A program made the translations under genes and the position numbers. From assembly GCA_015222805.1 (NCBI GenBank), contig JADFVZ010000114.1:1-49249 (forward strand): a stretch of 49,249 bases of DNA, written 5' to 3'. The notes beneath the pieces are model-generated. The model had not been told where the DNA came from, did no database searches, and was given only the letters and a program-made list of their open reading frames with translations. Source of the stretch: Pseudomonadota bacterium (GTDB taxonomy: Bacteria > Pseudomonadota > Gammaproteobacteria > Xanthomonadales > SZUA-36). Positions 9,969-18,663 of the stretch are shown piece by piece. Numbering within the stretch: position 1 is the stretch's first letter; every line of letters starts with the position of its first letter.

Positions 9969-10400
9969 ATGAAATCTGGTAAAAATTTAAATATTGTTAG
10001 ACCAAGTCAGCTGCAACGCGGTTTTAGCTTGATTGAAATCCTGGTTGTGCTGGTTTTGATCGGCCTGCTGGCTGGGTTCCTGGTGCCTAATATCACCTCA
10101 AAATTCGGTGCCGGACAGCAAAAGGCGGCGATGGGGCAGATTGAACGCATCAAACAGTCGGTTGAGGAATACAATTTCCTCTGGAACAATCGCTATCCTG
10201 AATCACTGAATGACCTTACCAATGCCCTGCCCGGGCAGAAAGAAGGCATGGTGAAATCATCCTTGCTTAAAGACCCCTGGGGCCGCCCATATCATTATGA
10301 TTATCCGGGCCAGCATGGTGAATATGATATTTATTCTTACGGTGCTGATGGACAACCGGGTGGTGAGGGTAAGAATGCTGATATAACCAGCTGGGAATAA
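9969..10400 (+). CDS. gspG: Major pseudopilin GspG
   Basis: Main subunit of the type II pseudopilus. The chosen start ATG 9969 has GGAAG five bases upstream; in-frame starts at 9954 and 9957 lack this. The prepilin peptidase site is RG|FSLIE, with the conserved Glu at +5 followed by a hydrophobic helix. The C-terminal part holds the GspG signature (WNNRYPESLNDL, DPWGRPYHYDYPG, YDIYSYGADGQPGGEG) with the calcium-binding loop region. The product is 143 residues. Confidence 0.95.
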   Translation: MKSGKNLNIVRPSQLQRGFSLIEILVVLVLIGLLAGFLVPNITSKFGAGQQKAAMGQIERIKQSVEEYNFLWNNRYPESLNDLTNALPGQKEGMVKSSLLKDPWGRPYHYDYPGQHGEYDIYSYGADGQPGGEGKNADITSWE

Positions 10401-10414
10401 AAGTTTAAGTTGCT

Positions 10415-10876
10415 ATGCTTGCAGTGATCAACAAGCGCCCATCACAGCGGGGTTTCACCTTAATTGAAATCCTTGTGGTAATGGTATTGATTGGACTGAT
10501 GGTAAGTATGGTCGGCCTGTCAATGAGCAAGAGTGTCTCCAGGGCCGAGATTCGCAATGCATCGCGTGATGTACTCAGTGCATTAAGATACACTCGCACC
10601 CAGGCAATTGTGACCCATAGAGAACAGGTGCTAATGGTGGATCTGGAACAGCGCACCATCAGTGCTCCGGGACAAAAAGTTATTAAACTGCCCGAAGGCA
10701 TTGAACTGGGCATGACCACCGCTCGTCGTGAGCAGCAGTCAGAAACCCTGGCGGGCATTCGTTTCTTTCCTGATGGTGGGTCCACCGGGGGTAAAGTTTT
10801 TTTAACCGTGGGCGAGCGTGAATATATCATTCACATCCAGTGGCTGACCGGCGAAGCCAAAATGGTAAAATCATGA
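10415..10876 (+). CDS. gspH: Minor pseudopilin GspH
   Basis: Pseudopilus component of 153 residues. The leader ends QRG|FTLIEILVVMVLIGLM, a canonical prepilin site, followed by a GspH-type beta domain (SVSRAEIRNASRDVLSALRYTR, then FFPDGGSTGG near the end). It lies between gspG and gspI, and its stop codon overlaps the gspI start. Confidence 0.9.
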   Translation: MLAVINKRPSQRGFTLIEILVVMVLIGLMVSMVGLSMSKSVSRAEIRNASRDVLSALRYTRTQAIVTHREQVLMVDLEQRTISAPGQKVIKLPEGIELGMTTARREQQSETLAGIRFFPDGGSTGGKVFLTVGEREYIIHIQWLTGEAKMVKS

Positions 10877-11286
10877 TTGTCATGCGCAACCAGAGGGGCT
10901 TCACCCTGCTGGAAGTGCTGGCAGCTTTTGTCCTGTTTGCACTGTCATTTGCCACTGTAATGCAAATTCTCAGCGGATCCATTCGCAATGTTGCGCGATC
11001 ACAGGAATATACACAGGCTGCACTGTGGGCAGACTCAGTGATGGCTGAGGTAGGCCTGGAGGGGCCGATTGAAAGTGGTGGTAGCAGTGACAGCTTTAAT
11101 GATAAATACAGCTATACCCTGGATATTTCTGAGTACGAAATGATTATTGGTAACGATAGCCTGGTTTCCGAAGCATTGCCGGTTGAGCTTTACAGGGTGG
11201 AGGTAAAGGTCAACTGGGGTCAGGGCAGTAACCCCGCCTCTGCGAGCTTTGTTACTTTGAAAGCTGTTAACGGCAAGCGCCGATGA
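10873..11286 (+). CDS. gspI: Minor pseudopilin GspI
   Basis: Pseudopilus tip component. I chose ATG 10873, which overlaps the gspH stop as ATGA, giving 137 residues with a short leader ending QRG|FTLLEVLAAFVLFAL. The upstream in-frame start at 10840 is inside gspH and would make an overlong leader. The C-terminus (LYRVEVKVNWG) fits GspI. The stop overlaps gspJ by four bases. Confidence 0.9.
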   Translation: MIVMRNQRGFTLLEVLAAFVLFALSFATVMQILSGSIRNVARSQEYTQAALWADSVMAEVGLEGPIESGGSSDSFNDKYSYTLDISEYEMIIGNDSLVSEALPVELYRVEVKVNWGQGSNPASASFVTLKAVNGKRR

Positions 11287-12008
11287 GAGTGGCTGAAATG
11301 AAGAACCAGTATCGCAGCAGTGGTTTTACCCTGATTGAGATGCTGTTGGCAGTTACCCTGATGGCGGCTATTCTTGCGCTGGTTTACGGTGGCATGCGGG
11401 CGACTACCCGGGCGACATTGCGCGGTGAACAGTTGATTTCAGCAACCCAGTCCATGCGTATGACACATCAATTTATTAGTCGACAAATTCACCAGATGCT
11501 GCCTCTTAGCTGGGATGCTGAGGCCGAAGATGCCATCATGTTCGAAGGTGACAATGAGAGTATGACCTGGATTGGACCAATGCCGGGTTATCTGGGGTTT
11601 GGTGGTCCGCAATTGCAGCGGCTGGAAATTGGGCGTGGCCAGACTGGGCAGGAGCTACATTTTCGGCATGCCATTATTGCCGAAGGCAAGGGTGACCTGG
11701 ATGCACAGGATCCCATAGTCCTGCTTGAAGATATTGATGGCATTGAATTTGAGTTTCTCAAGGCTGGGGATAAACAAGAGCAAAGCGCCAGTTGGCAGGC
11801 AGGCTGGGATGAGCCGGGACAATTGCCCACAGCTGTACGTATGCGCCTGGAGTTTAAAGATTCTGGAACGGGCCTGGTCTGGCCAGACCTGGTTGCATCC
11901 AGCCATAATTCAAGAATAGCCGGTGGTCGCAGCAATGGACGCGGGCGTTATCAGGATGCGATTCAGAACTTAATCCAACAACGTAATAACAGCGGGGGGA
12001 ACAACTGA
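11283..12008 (+). CDS. gspJ: Minor pseudopilin GspJ
   Basis: Pseudopilus tip component of 241 residues. The prepilin site is SSG|FTLIEMLLAVTLMAAI. The following region has the GspJ pattern RGEQLISATQSMRMTHQFISRQI and ends with a basic, Asn-rich tail. An internal Met at 11298 is an alternative start. Its stop shares a base with the gspK start. Confidence 0.9.
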   Translation: MRVAEMKNQYRSSGFTLIEMLLAVTLMAAILALVYGGMRATTRATLRGEQLISATQSMRMTHQFISRQIHQMLPLSWDAEAEDAIMFEGDNESMTWIGPMPGYLGFGGPQLQRLEIGRGQTGQELHFRHAIIAEGKGDLDAQDPIVLLEDIDGIEFEFLKAGDKQEQSASWQAGWDEPGQLPTAVRMRLEFKDSGTGLVWPDLVASSHNSRIAGGRSNGRGRYQDAIQNLIQQRNNSGGNN

Positions 12009-12937
12009 TGGCTGCTGTTGTCCCTAATCGCATGGAATCACATTCAAAATCTTTTTCAGCCCAGGCGGGGGTTGCCCTGATAATAGTACTCTGGGTGCTG
12101 GTGCTGGTTACCATCACTGTTGGTTCGTTCTCTGTATCTGCCCGCACGGAAAACCTGCAGGCGCGGCAGTTGCTGGATGGTACCCGTGCGCGTTATGCGG
12201 CTGAGGCAGGTATTGCCATGGCAGTTTTAAACTTGCGTAATCCAGATGTGACAGGTCGCTGGGTTCCTGATGGCAGGGTGTACACCTTACAGTTCGAATC
12301 AGCACATCTGGAAATCTCAATTGTTGATGAACGTGGCAAGCTGGATATAAATGTAATTGATGAGCTGACCCTGGGTAGCCTGTTAATTGGGGTGGGTGTG
12401 GCTGATGATCAGGTACTGCCGCTGGTTGGCGCAATCCTCGACTGGCGCGATCCGGACGATGCTGTACGCATAGACGGTGCAGAAGAAGCCGAGTATGCGG
12501 CCGCAGATTTGCCTTATGGGCCGCGTAATGGAAACTTCGTGATCCTCGATGAACTACAACAGGTTCTGGGGATGAATTATGCTCTCTTCCGTAAACTTGA
12601 GCCGGCTTTAACTGTATACTCTCGTCGGCGCACGGTGGATCCGGCCTTTGCCCCATATGAAGCCTTGCTGGTATTGCCGGGGATGACTGACACTATCGCT
12701 CAGGAATTTATTGATAAGCGTCGTGCCCGGGATGATCGGGGGGATAACACACTGTTAATGCCCGACGGCAGCGCGGTAGCCATGAGTGGGGTTGGACCAA
12801 CCATGAGTATCAGTGTAAAAGCAACCATGCCAAGTAGAATCTGGGAGCGCCTGGAGGTAACGATTAGCCTTTCCCCTGGGAAAAGACAGGAAGCGTTTCA
12901 GATAATGCGGTGGAAGGAAGGAGTTTGGGAGTCTTGA
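12008..12937 (+). CDS. gspK: Atypical pseudopilin GspK
   Basis: Largest minor pseudopilin, which caps the tip complex with GspI and GspJ. It has 309 residues. The prepilin site is QAG|VALIIVLWVLVLVTI, without Glu at +5, as is normal for GspK. After the helix come RARYAAEAGIAMA, the DERGKLDIN motif and a helix-hairpin-helix-like segment (LLVLPGMTDTIAQEFIDKR). It overlaps gspJ by one base and gspL follows after 1 bp. Confidence 0.93.
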   Translation: MAAVVPNRMESHSKSFSAQAGVALIIVLWVLVLVTITVGSFSVSARTENLQARQLLDGTRARYAAEAGIAMAVLNLRNPDVTGRWVPDGRVYTLQFESAHLEISIVDERGKLDINVIDELTLGSLLIGVGVADDQVLPLVGAILDWRDPDDAVRIDGAEEAEYAAADLPYGPRNGNFVILDELQQVLGMNYALFRKLEPALTVYSRRRTVDPAFAPYEALLVLPGMTDTIAQEFIDKRRARDDRGDNTLLMPDGSAVAMSGVGPTMSISVKATMPSRIWERLEVTISLSPGKRQEAFQIMRWKEGVWES

Positions 12938-12938
12938 G

Positions 12939-14153
12939 GTGTCATTAGTTAGCTCAGCCAGCCAGAAAATACACAGTTGGAGGGCTCAACTGCGAAATAG
13001 CAGCGCCGGTCGTTTCTGGTTCTGGTGGATGTCGGAGTTGCGTGCGATGCTGCCTGTTAGCTGGCGCGAGCGCCTGGTCGCTGAAGCCCGTCCATTACAA
13101 ATCATGCTGGCTGAAGACGGTTACCTGCTGCGTACCGATAACGCCCATGAACTCAGCCTGGCGAATGGCAGTGATCCTGAACTGGTGCAGCAGCAATTGC
13201 TGCAGTTATTAGAGGATGCTGAACTCGAAAACCCTGAAAAAGTTTTATACCTGCCAGAACGCGAGGTGCTGCAGACTGATGTGAGCCTGCCACTGGCTGC
13301 CGAAGGTCGGTTGCGGCAGGCGCTTGAATTTGACCTCGATCGACAGACTCCGTTTCGCAGCAGTGATGTGTATTTTGACTATCGGATCATAACTCGCGAT
13401 AAAGTCCATAACCTTATCCATCTGCAATTATTCCTGGTGCCACGGCCGCTGCTTGTCCAGCATGTCCAGGCATTGCATCAAATGGGTATTGATATTAATC
13501 GCCTTGCAATTGAAGGTGATAACGGAACAGCTGAGCAGGCTATCAACCTGTTGCCAGAAGAAATGCGTGCAATAAGGGTGAATCAAAAGGCACGTTTTAA
13601 CCGCCTGTTGGCAGTCATAGTAGTGGTCCTGCTGGCGGTGGCGATGCTGCAGTCGGTACGAGTACGCGAGCAGCAGGTAAAAGAACTGGAAGATGCGATT
13701 ACTTCAGTTTCCAAAGAAGCCCGGATGGTCTCCAATATGCGTCAGCAAATTGTCGACGCGAGCGAAGCTGCCAGCTTCCTTGCCAACAGGGAAACAGAAT
13801 ACCCGGAAGATATTGAAGTCATTGCTGAACTGACACGGATTTTAAACACGGATACCTGGGTGCAGCGCCTGATTATCAAAGATGGTGAGATTCGTGTCCA
13901 GGGACTGTCGGTTGAAGCCCAGCGTTTAATCAGGGATATCAATGCTTCCCCTTTCTTTGCACAGGCGGCGTTTTTAGGTACCACCCAATTCGATAGCCGC
14001 GCTAAGCGCGAACGATTTAACCTCTCGGCCAAACTGGTCAAAATGTCAGAACGGGTAGAGACAAAAGGAGAGTCTGCTCTGTTGAAGCCTTTAGCTGCTG
14101 CTGGAAAATCCACAAATGATAAATCCGGTACGGATGAGGGAGGGGGCAACTGA
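12939..14153 (+). CDS. gspL: Type II secretion platform protein GspL
   Basis: Links the GspE ATPase to the inner-membrane platform. It has 404 residues from a GTG start. The cytoplasmic actin-like domain (~1-215) contains LPLAAEGRLRQALEFDLDRQTPF, a hallmark of the family. One membrane segment (~223-241, LLAVIVVVLLAVAMLQ) is followed by a periplasmic coiled coil and a PilN/GspL-like ferredoxin fold (~280-370). The tail is basic and Ser-rich. Confidence 0.92.
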   Translation: MSLVSSASQKIHSWRAQLRNSSAGRFWFWWMSELRAMLPVSWRERLVAEARPLQIMLAEDGYLLRTDNAHELSLANGSDPELVQQQLLQLLEDAELENPEKVLYLPEREVLQTDVSLPLAAEGRLRQALEFDLDRQTPFRSSDVYFDYRIITRDKVHNLIHLQLFLVPRPLLVQHVQALHQMGIDINRLAIEGDNGTAEQAINLLPEEMRAIRVNQKARFNRLLAVIVVVLLAVAMLQSVRVREQQVKELEDAITSVSKEARMVSNMRQQIVDASEAASFLANRETEYPEDIEVIAELTRILNTDTWVQRLIIKDGEIRVQGLSVEAQRLIRDINASPFFAQAAFLGTTQFDSRAKRERFNLSAKLVKMSERVETKGESALLKPLAAAGKSTNDKSGTDEGGGN

Positions 14154-14761
14154 TGCAATTGCTGCCAACTGATAGTGATAGCCGCCTGTTACCGGTAGCG
14201 TTATTGCTTATAAGCCTGATAATAATCTATATGCTGGGATTTCACTGGTTTGTGGTCCGCCAGGTGGAGCTCGGTGAAGAAATTGACTCGCTGGAATCCC
14301 GCTATCGCGCCATGAAAGTGGTAACCCTGCAACGTGAAGCCCTGGCTGAACGGCTGGGGAAATTAAAAACAGCGCAGATGGATCTTGATTTGTTTCTGCC
14401 GGAAATGAATGTCAATGCGGCATCAGCCGGCATGACCGACCGTTTGAAGCAGGTCATCAGCGCTGAGGCTGATGACCGCAGTACCTGTAATGTAGTTTCC
14501 AGCCAGCCGGTACGTTCACGAGTGGAGGAGCGTTTCCAGCGGGCCTCGGTGAATATTCGTATGAACTGCAATATTCCCGACTTTGTGAAAGTCCTCTACA
14601 AACTTGAAAGTTCCCGCCCGATGATGCTGGTTGAAGATCTGAATTTATACAAAATTACCACGCGACGGGTCCGGGGGAAGGCCGCCGAACCAACCACAAC
14701 CAGGCTGGATATCCGCTTCAACCTCACCGGTTATCTGCGTACCCGGGGTGAAGAAAAATGA
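14153..14761 (+). CDS. gspM: Type II secretion protein GspM
   Basis: Bitopic platform protein that pairs with GspL. It has 202 residues with one N-terminal membrane segment (~14-35), a coiled coil (~38-75) and a periplasmic PilO/GspM-like domain. It overlaps both neighbours (1 base with gspL, 4 bases with the next gene). The assignment rests on the fold pattern and on position between L and N. Confidence 0.88.
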   Translation: MQLLPTDSDSRLLPVALLLISLIIIYMLGFHWFVVRQVELGEEIDSLESRYRAMKVVTLQREALAERLGKLKTAQMDLDLFLPEMNVNAASAGMTDRLKQVISAEADDRSTCNVVSSQPVRSRVEERFQRASVNIRMNCNIPDFVKVLYKLESSRPMMLVEDLNLYKITTRRVRGKAAEPTTTRLDIRFNLTGYLRTRGEEK

Positions 14762-15531
14762 AATCCCTGATTAAAGATAATCCACTGGGTATTGGACTGT
14801 TGGGTATTGTCGCAGTGTTGCTATTAATAACCCTTTTATTACCAGTCTTTAGTGGCGGTATTCCGGAGGTTGAAGCTGAATCTGATGCGGTGCTCGCAAT
14901 TAATGCAGGAGATATCACCGAAATCAGTCCGCTTGAACCGATGGCAAAATTTGTGGTCATTAAACAGCGGCCGCTGTTTAATGAAGATCGAAAACCGGTG
15001 GATGTAATCGGGGCCGGTTCTGACCACGGTGATGAGCTGCCTGTCGAAGATGAAATAGCTGATAACCCCCTGGATGCCGACCTTACCGGTGTGGTTATTA
15101 CAAAGACGCAGCGGATCGCGATACTTTGGGATCAAACAGCGAAAACTACAATCAGGGTATCCCAGGGTAACAGGCTGGACGGCGAATTGAGTAACTGGTC
15201 CCTTGAGAAAGTAGAGGCCCGCAAAGTGATGCTGAAGAACCAGCAAGGTAAAAAAGCAGAGCTCGAGTTAGTTGTGTTTACAGCCTCTCTTGGAAGTCCA
15301 CCGTCAGCTAAGGCAAAAACGCGTGGTAGTACCGCTGGCCAGGCGCTGAAAAAGGATACCCAGAAGAAGCCAGCTGGCAAGGCAGCTACAACCCAGGCTG
15401 ATGCCGGCAAGGCGCAAAACAAACCAATGACGGCAGCAGATTTTATGCGCGTAAATTTGGAAAAGCGTAAGGCAGCCAGGGCAGCACAGCAGGAAAACAC
15501 ATCGTCCACGAAAAAGGCAGTGGATAAATAA
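14758..15531 (+). CDS. gspN: Type II secretion protein GspN/GspC-type (XpsN-like)
   Basis: The product has 257 residues: one N-terminal membrane helix (~10-32), then a homology-region domain (~60-170) with the pattern KQRPLFNEDRKPV and LTGVVITKTQRIAIL, like the domain of GspC that contacts the secretin. The C-terminus (~175-257) is a Lys/Ala-rich low-complexity tail without a PDZ domain. In xps-type operons this gene sits between M and D and takes the GspC role. The role here is inferred from order and the RPLF motif. Confidence 0.8.
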   Translation: MKSLIKDNPLGIGLLGIVAVLLLITLLLPVFSGGIPEVEAESDAVLAINAGDITEISPLEPMAKFVVIKQRPLFNEDRKPVDVIGAGSDHGDELPVEDEIADNPLDADLTGVVITKTQRIAILWDQTAKTTIRVSQGNRLDGELSNWSLEKVEARKVMLKNQQGKKAELELVVFTASLGSPPSAKAKTRGSTAGQALKKDTQKKPAGKAATTQADAGKAQNKPMTAADFMRVNLEKRKAARAAQQENTSSTKKAVDK

Positions 15532-17852
15532 TGAAAATGATAAATTACCGAAAACCGGGCAAACAGATGATAAAACCCAGTGCAGATCGTGACAAAAACA
15601 CAATGAATACTAATAACTATTGGCAAAAATCGTGTCGATTCCTACTGCTGGCAGGGATAGTACTTACGCTCAGTGCCTGCGCTACGGGCGGTGATCAGCG
15701 TACTGAAGCTGAGCAGGCAGGGGCAAAGGAAGCGGCGGCGAACTGGCCAGCCTACAGCGGTGCAGATACCAGTAAGGGAACCGTCGATAATACGGCCGGA
15801 ATTCACCTGGAAGATGGAGACATGAGCTGGGAAGAGCCAGAGGTTGAGCTGAGGACCGGCAATGGTGTGTTTATTAATGAAAAAGTCGCCCAGGCAAGGG
15901 CTTATAAGCCATTATCGGGGAAAGGCGAGGTTACCTTCAACTGGGAAGGTGTACCAATCCAGGAAGTCATCCATACTGTTCTGGGTGATTTGCTGCGTGA
16001 GAATTTTGTTATTGGCCCCGGGGTTAAGGGTAAAGTCACTTTTTCAACTGCCCGCCCGGTAAAGCGTGACCAGGTTTTGCCCATTCTGGAAATGGTACTG
16101 CGCTGGAATGGTGCCACCCTGGTCTGGAGTGATGATCGCTATAATATCCTGCCACTTAATTCAGCTATCCAGGGTAATTTGACGCCGAAAGTCGGCTCCG
16201 TTGACGCAGTCCGGGGTTATGAGGTTCGTGCCATACCCCTGGATTATATTTCTGCTACTGAAATGGAAAAACTGTTGCAGCCTTATGCTCGTGAAGGAGC
16301 CATTTTAAGTGCTGATGACAACCGGGCGCTGCTGTTTGTTGCCGGTACCCGCACGGAATTGCGTAATTATATGCGTACTGTCCAGACTTTTGACGTTGAC
16401 TGGCTCAAGGGTATGTCTGTGGGGCTTTTTCCACTGCAGCGTGTAGAAGTTGCTACCGTTATACCGGAGCTGGAAGCGCTGTTTGGCAATAATGAGGGTT
16501 CTCCGCTCTCGGGGATGTTCCGATTTATGCCGATGGAGCGTTTGAATTCAGTGATGGTGATCACTCCGCAGCCTGAATATCTTGCCAAGGCGAGGGAGTG
16601 GATCGAACGTCTTGATCGGGGTGGCGGCGAAGCTTCCCGGCGTTTGTATGTTTACGAAGTGCGCAACCTTGAGGCGGCTGACCTGGCGGATTATTTAGGC
16701 CAGATATTTGGCGGCAGCAGCGGTTCGAAGAGTTCGCGCAGCGGTGAAGTTGCGCCGGGTCTGAAGCCGGTGTCACTGGGAAGTTTCAACCAGCAGAGTG
16801 AAAAAGACATCAAGGCAACCGGCAGGAGTTCGAGTCCGGAGAAAAAAGCGGTTAAGTCATCAGTTGATGGTGAAGATATTTCTATCATTGCGGTTGAAGA
16901 AACCAATTCGCTGTTAATCCAGACCTCACCGCAAACCTATGATGGGATCCTGGCGGCGATTAAACGCCTGGATATTGTACCTTTGCAAGTGCATATAGAG
17001 GCCCAGGTACTGGAAGTTGTACTCAATGACCAGCTGTCATTGGGTGTGAGCTGGTATCTAAGTAATGTCATTCCTGAGTTGGGCTGGAAGGGGGGGGTTG
17101 CGCCGTCCAGTTCTACCGACTTCCAGGTTAATAATACCAATGGTGCAGAGAGCGGGTTTTTTGCCCAGCTTGCTACTCTTACCGGCAGCGGTAATTTTGT
17201 TTCAGCTACGGTAACGGCGTTGGACAAAACAACAGATGTACGGGTGCTGTCAACGCCATCATTGGTTGTACGCAATAACGAAGAAGCCAATATCAGCGTG
17301 GGTGAAAGCCTGGCCGTGCAGGGTACTTCATTTAATCCGGGCGGTTCACAGACGGGCACCATCCAGTCCAACCAGTATATTAAAACCGGTGTGGAGTTAA
17401 CCGTAACGCCGCGGGTTAACCCGGGTGGACTGGTTTACCTGGATGTAAACCAGACAGTTTCCAGCCCAAGTGATACTGCCCCTAACGGCAATCCGAATAT
17501 CAATGACCGCTCGTTGTCCACCAAGATTGCTGTACAGAGTGGCAGTACGGTTCTGCTGGGCGGGTTAATTCGGGAAATTGTTGCGGATAATTCAGCCGGA
17601 ATTCCGGGGTTGCGCCGTATTCCCTACGTCGGCCCGCTTTTTGGTGAAATCAACAAGAGCAACCAGCGTACCGAGTTATTGATCATGATTACACCAACAG
17701 TGGTTAAGTCTGCTGCAGAGCTGGATATAGTAACGGATGAGTACCAGCATCGTTTCCGTAACGTTAAACCCATTCGCCAGGGCGGCATTGTAACCCTGAG
17801 TGCGGACAGGGGTTTGCACGAGAATGCAGTAAAGACCGACAATAACCAGTAA
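15531..17852 (+). CDS. gspD: Type II secretion outer-membrane secretin GspD
   Basis: Forms the outer-membrane channel. The longest frame starts at 15531 (773 residues). An internal ATG at 15603 gives a cleaner lipoprotein signal (hydrophobic stretch ending TLSAC|A), so that start may be real and the protein would be lipidated on Cys. The order is an N0 domain (VTFNWEGVPIQEVIHTVLG), repeated N1-N3 domains with a Ser/Gly-rich insertion near 395-440, then the secretin beta domain with the signature VLLGGLIRE...IPGLRRIPYVGPLFG. No pilotin gene is adjacent. It is the last gene of the core operon. Confidence 0.95.
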   Translation: MKMINYRKPGKQMIKPSADRDKNTMNTNNYWQKSCRFLLLAGIVLTLSACATGGDQRTEAEQAGAKEAAANWPAYSGADTSKGTVDNTAGIHLEDGDMSWEEPEVELRTGNGVFINEKVAQARAYKPLSGKGEVTFNWEGVPIQEVIHTVLGDLLRENFVIGPGVKGKVTFSTARPVKRDQVLPILEMVLRWNGATLVWSDDRYNILPLNSAIQGNLTPKVGSVDAVRGYEVRAIPLDYISATEMEKLLQPYAREGAILSADDNRALLFVAGTRTELRNYMRTVQTFDVDWLKGMSVGLFPLQRVEVATVIPELEALFGNNEGSPLSGMFRFMPMERLNSVMVITPQPEYLAKAREWIERLDRGGGEASRRLYVYEVRNLEAADLADYLGQIFGGSSGSKSSRSGEVAPGLKPVSLGSFNQQSEKDIKATGRSSSPEKKAVKSSVDGEDISIIAVEETNSLLIQTSPQTYDGILAAIKRLDIVPLQVHIEAQVLEVVLNDQLSLGVSWYLSNVIPELGWKGGVAPSSSTDFQVNNTNGAESGFFAQLATLTGSGNFVSATVTALDKTTDVRVLSTPSLVVRNNEEANISVGESLAVQGTSFNPGGSQTGTIQSNQYIKTGVELTVTPRVNPGGLVYLDVNQTVSSPSDTAPNGNPNINDRSLSTKIAVQSGSTVLLGGLIREIVADNSAGIPGLRRIPYVGPLFGEINKSNQRTELLIMITPTVVKSAAELDIVTDEYQHRFRNVKPIRQGGIVTLSADRGLHENAVKTDNNQ

Positions 17853-17890
17853 TTGTTAAAATTAATAAACCGCAAGGAACAGGAAATATC

Positions 17891-18319
17891 ATGAAATTAA
17901 TCAAATGGCTGGCCGTTGTGGCACTTGCTGTCGCTATCGCTGCAGGCGTCAGCGTATATCAGCGTACACAGAACCCTGGCTTGAGTGATGAGCAAGCAGT
18001 TGAAATCCGGGCTGTTGCCTGGTTGCAGGCTGTAATCGCAAAAGATTGGGCCGCCACCTACCAGTTCACTTCTTCAGGCTACCGTTCAGGGGTTAGCCAG
18101 CTGGATCATGAACGCACCATGTCCATGCGCCGGGTGAGCTGGCTTGGGGGTGAGCTAGTCGATACCAGTTGTGAAGAGGATGCCTGCCAGGTAGATGTCC
18201 GTATTGTTTATAAAGTAATTAGACCAATGCGTAGCGTGCCTGAGTTTGAAAGCTTTCAAAGCTTGACAAGGACCTGGTTAAAGCAGGATGGAGAATGGTG
18301 GCTAACGTCTTCAGAATGA
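17891..18319 (+). CDS. Small signal-anchored protein with NTF2/SnoaL-like look
   Basis: The product is 142 residues behind AAGGAACAGGAA. An N-terminal hydrophobic segment (~5-22) would be a signal anchor or signal peptide. The rest has the pattern of small NTF2-like folds: a helix with AWLQAVIAKDWAATYQFTSSGYR, then beta strands ending TRTWLKQDGEWWLTSSE. Two cysteines (DTSCEEDACQV) could form a disulfide. It lies 38 bp after gspD and probably shares its transcript. The family is not recognised, and a periplasmic accessory role in secretion is only a guess from position. Confidence 0.7.
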   Translation: MKLIKWLAVVALAVAIAAGVSVYQRTQNPGLSDEQAVEIRAVAWLQAVIAKDWAATYQFTSSGYRSGVSQLDHERTMSMRRVSWLGGELVDTSCEEDACQVDVRIVYKVIRPMRSVPEFESFQSLTRTWLKQDGEWWLTSSE

Positions 18320-18663
18320 GTGTTTACATGTCTTTTTGGGCTAAAAACAGATAAGGCCTGACAATTTCTTAACATTTATTTTTGTGGCTTATTTGCAACA
18401 AAACGGCAGTTGCTTGCCCGTTATGGTGGTGTCAGGCTTATTTTCCAGGATTATGTACAAAAGCAACAGATGGAAATCCAGCAGTTAAGAGACTGTAGAA
18501 GCCTTGAATTTGTTCAAAATAAGTTTGCCTTTCCCTATATTTTATCGTAGTATTGCCACTGCGAATATGCGTTACGAGCATTTATATATTGCGTTCGTAG
18601 CAAGCGTAAATCGTATGTTCGGGCGTATTTTTGCAGCCCTGTGTATACAATAGGAGTGTTGTA
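18320..18663 (+). promoter_or_regulatory. 344-bp leader region with candidate sigma-70 promoter and paired palindromes
   Basis: No gene is seen here. A promoter candidate has -35 TTGCCT (18525-18530), a 17-bp spacer and -10 TAGTAT (18548-18553). Just downstream are two similar imperfect palindromes whose starts are 22 bp apart: ATGC-GTTACGA-GCAT (18567-18581) and TTGC-GTTCGTA-GCAA (18589-18603). They would lie in the untranslated leader of the next gene, as operators or RNA hairpins. A good ribosome site (AGGAGTG) is at 18652-18658. Confidence 0.5.

Noticed and set aside
12114-12656. A 180-codon minus-strand frame within gspK
   Set aside because: It is rich in His and Pro with no pattern of a real protein and is antisense to a confident gene in a tight operon.
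18631-18663. N-terminal extension of the 503-residue secreted protein from TTG 18631
   Set aside because: It lacks a ribosome site and would bury the clear signal peptide. The AGGAGTG site fits ATG 18664.
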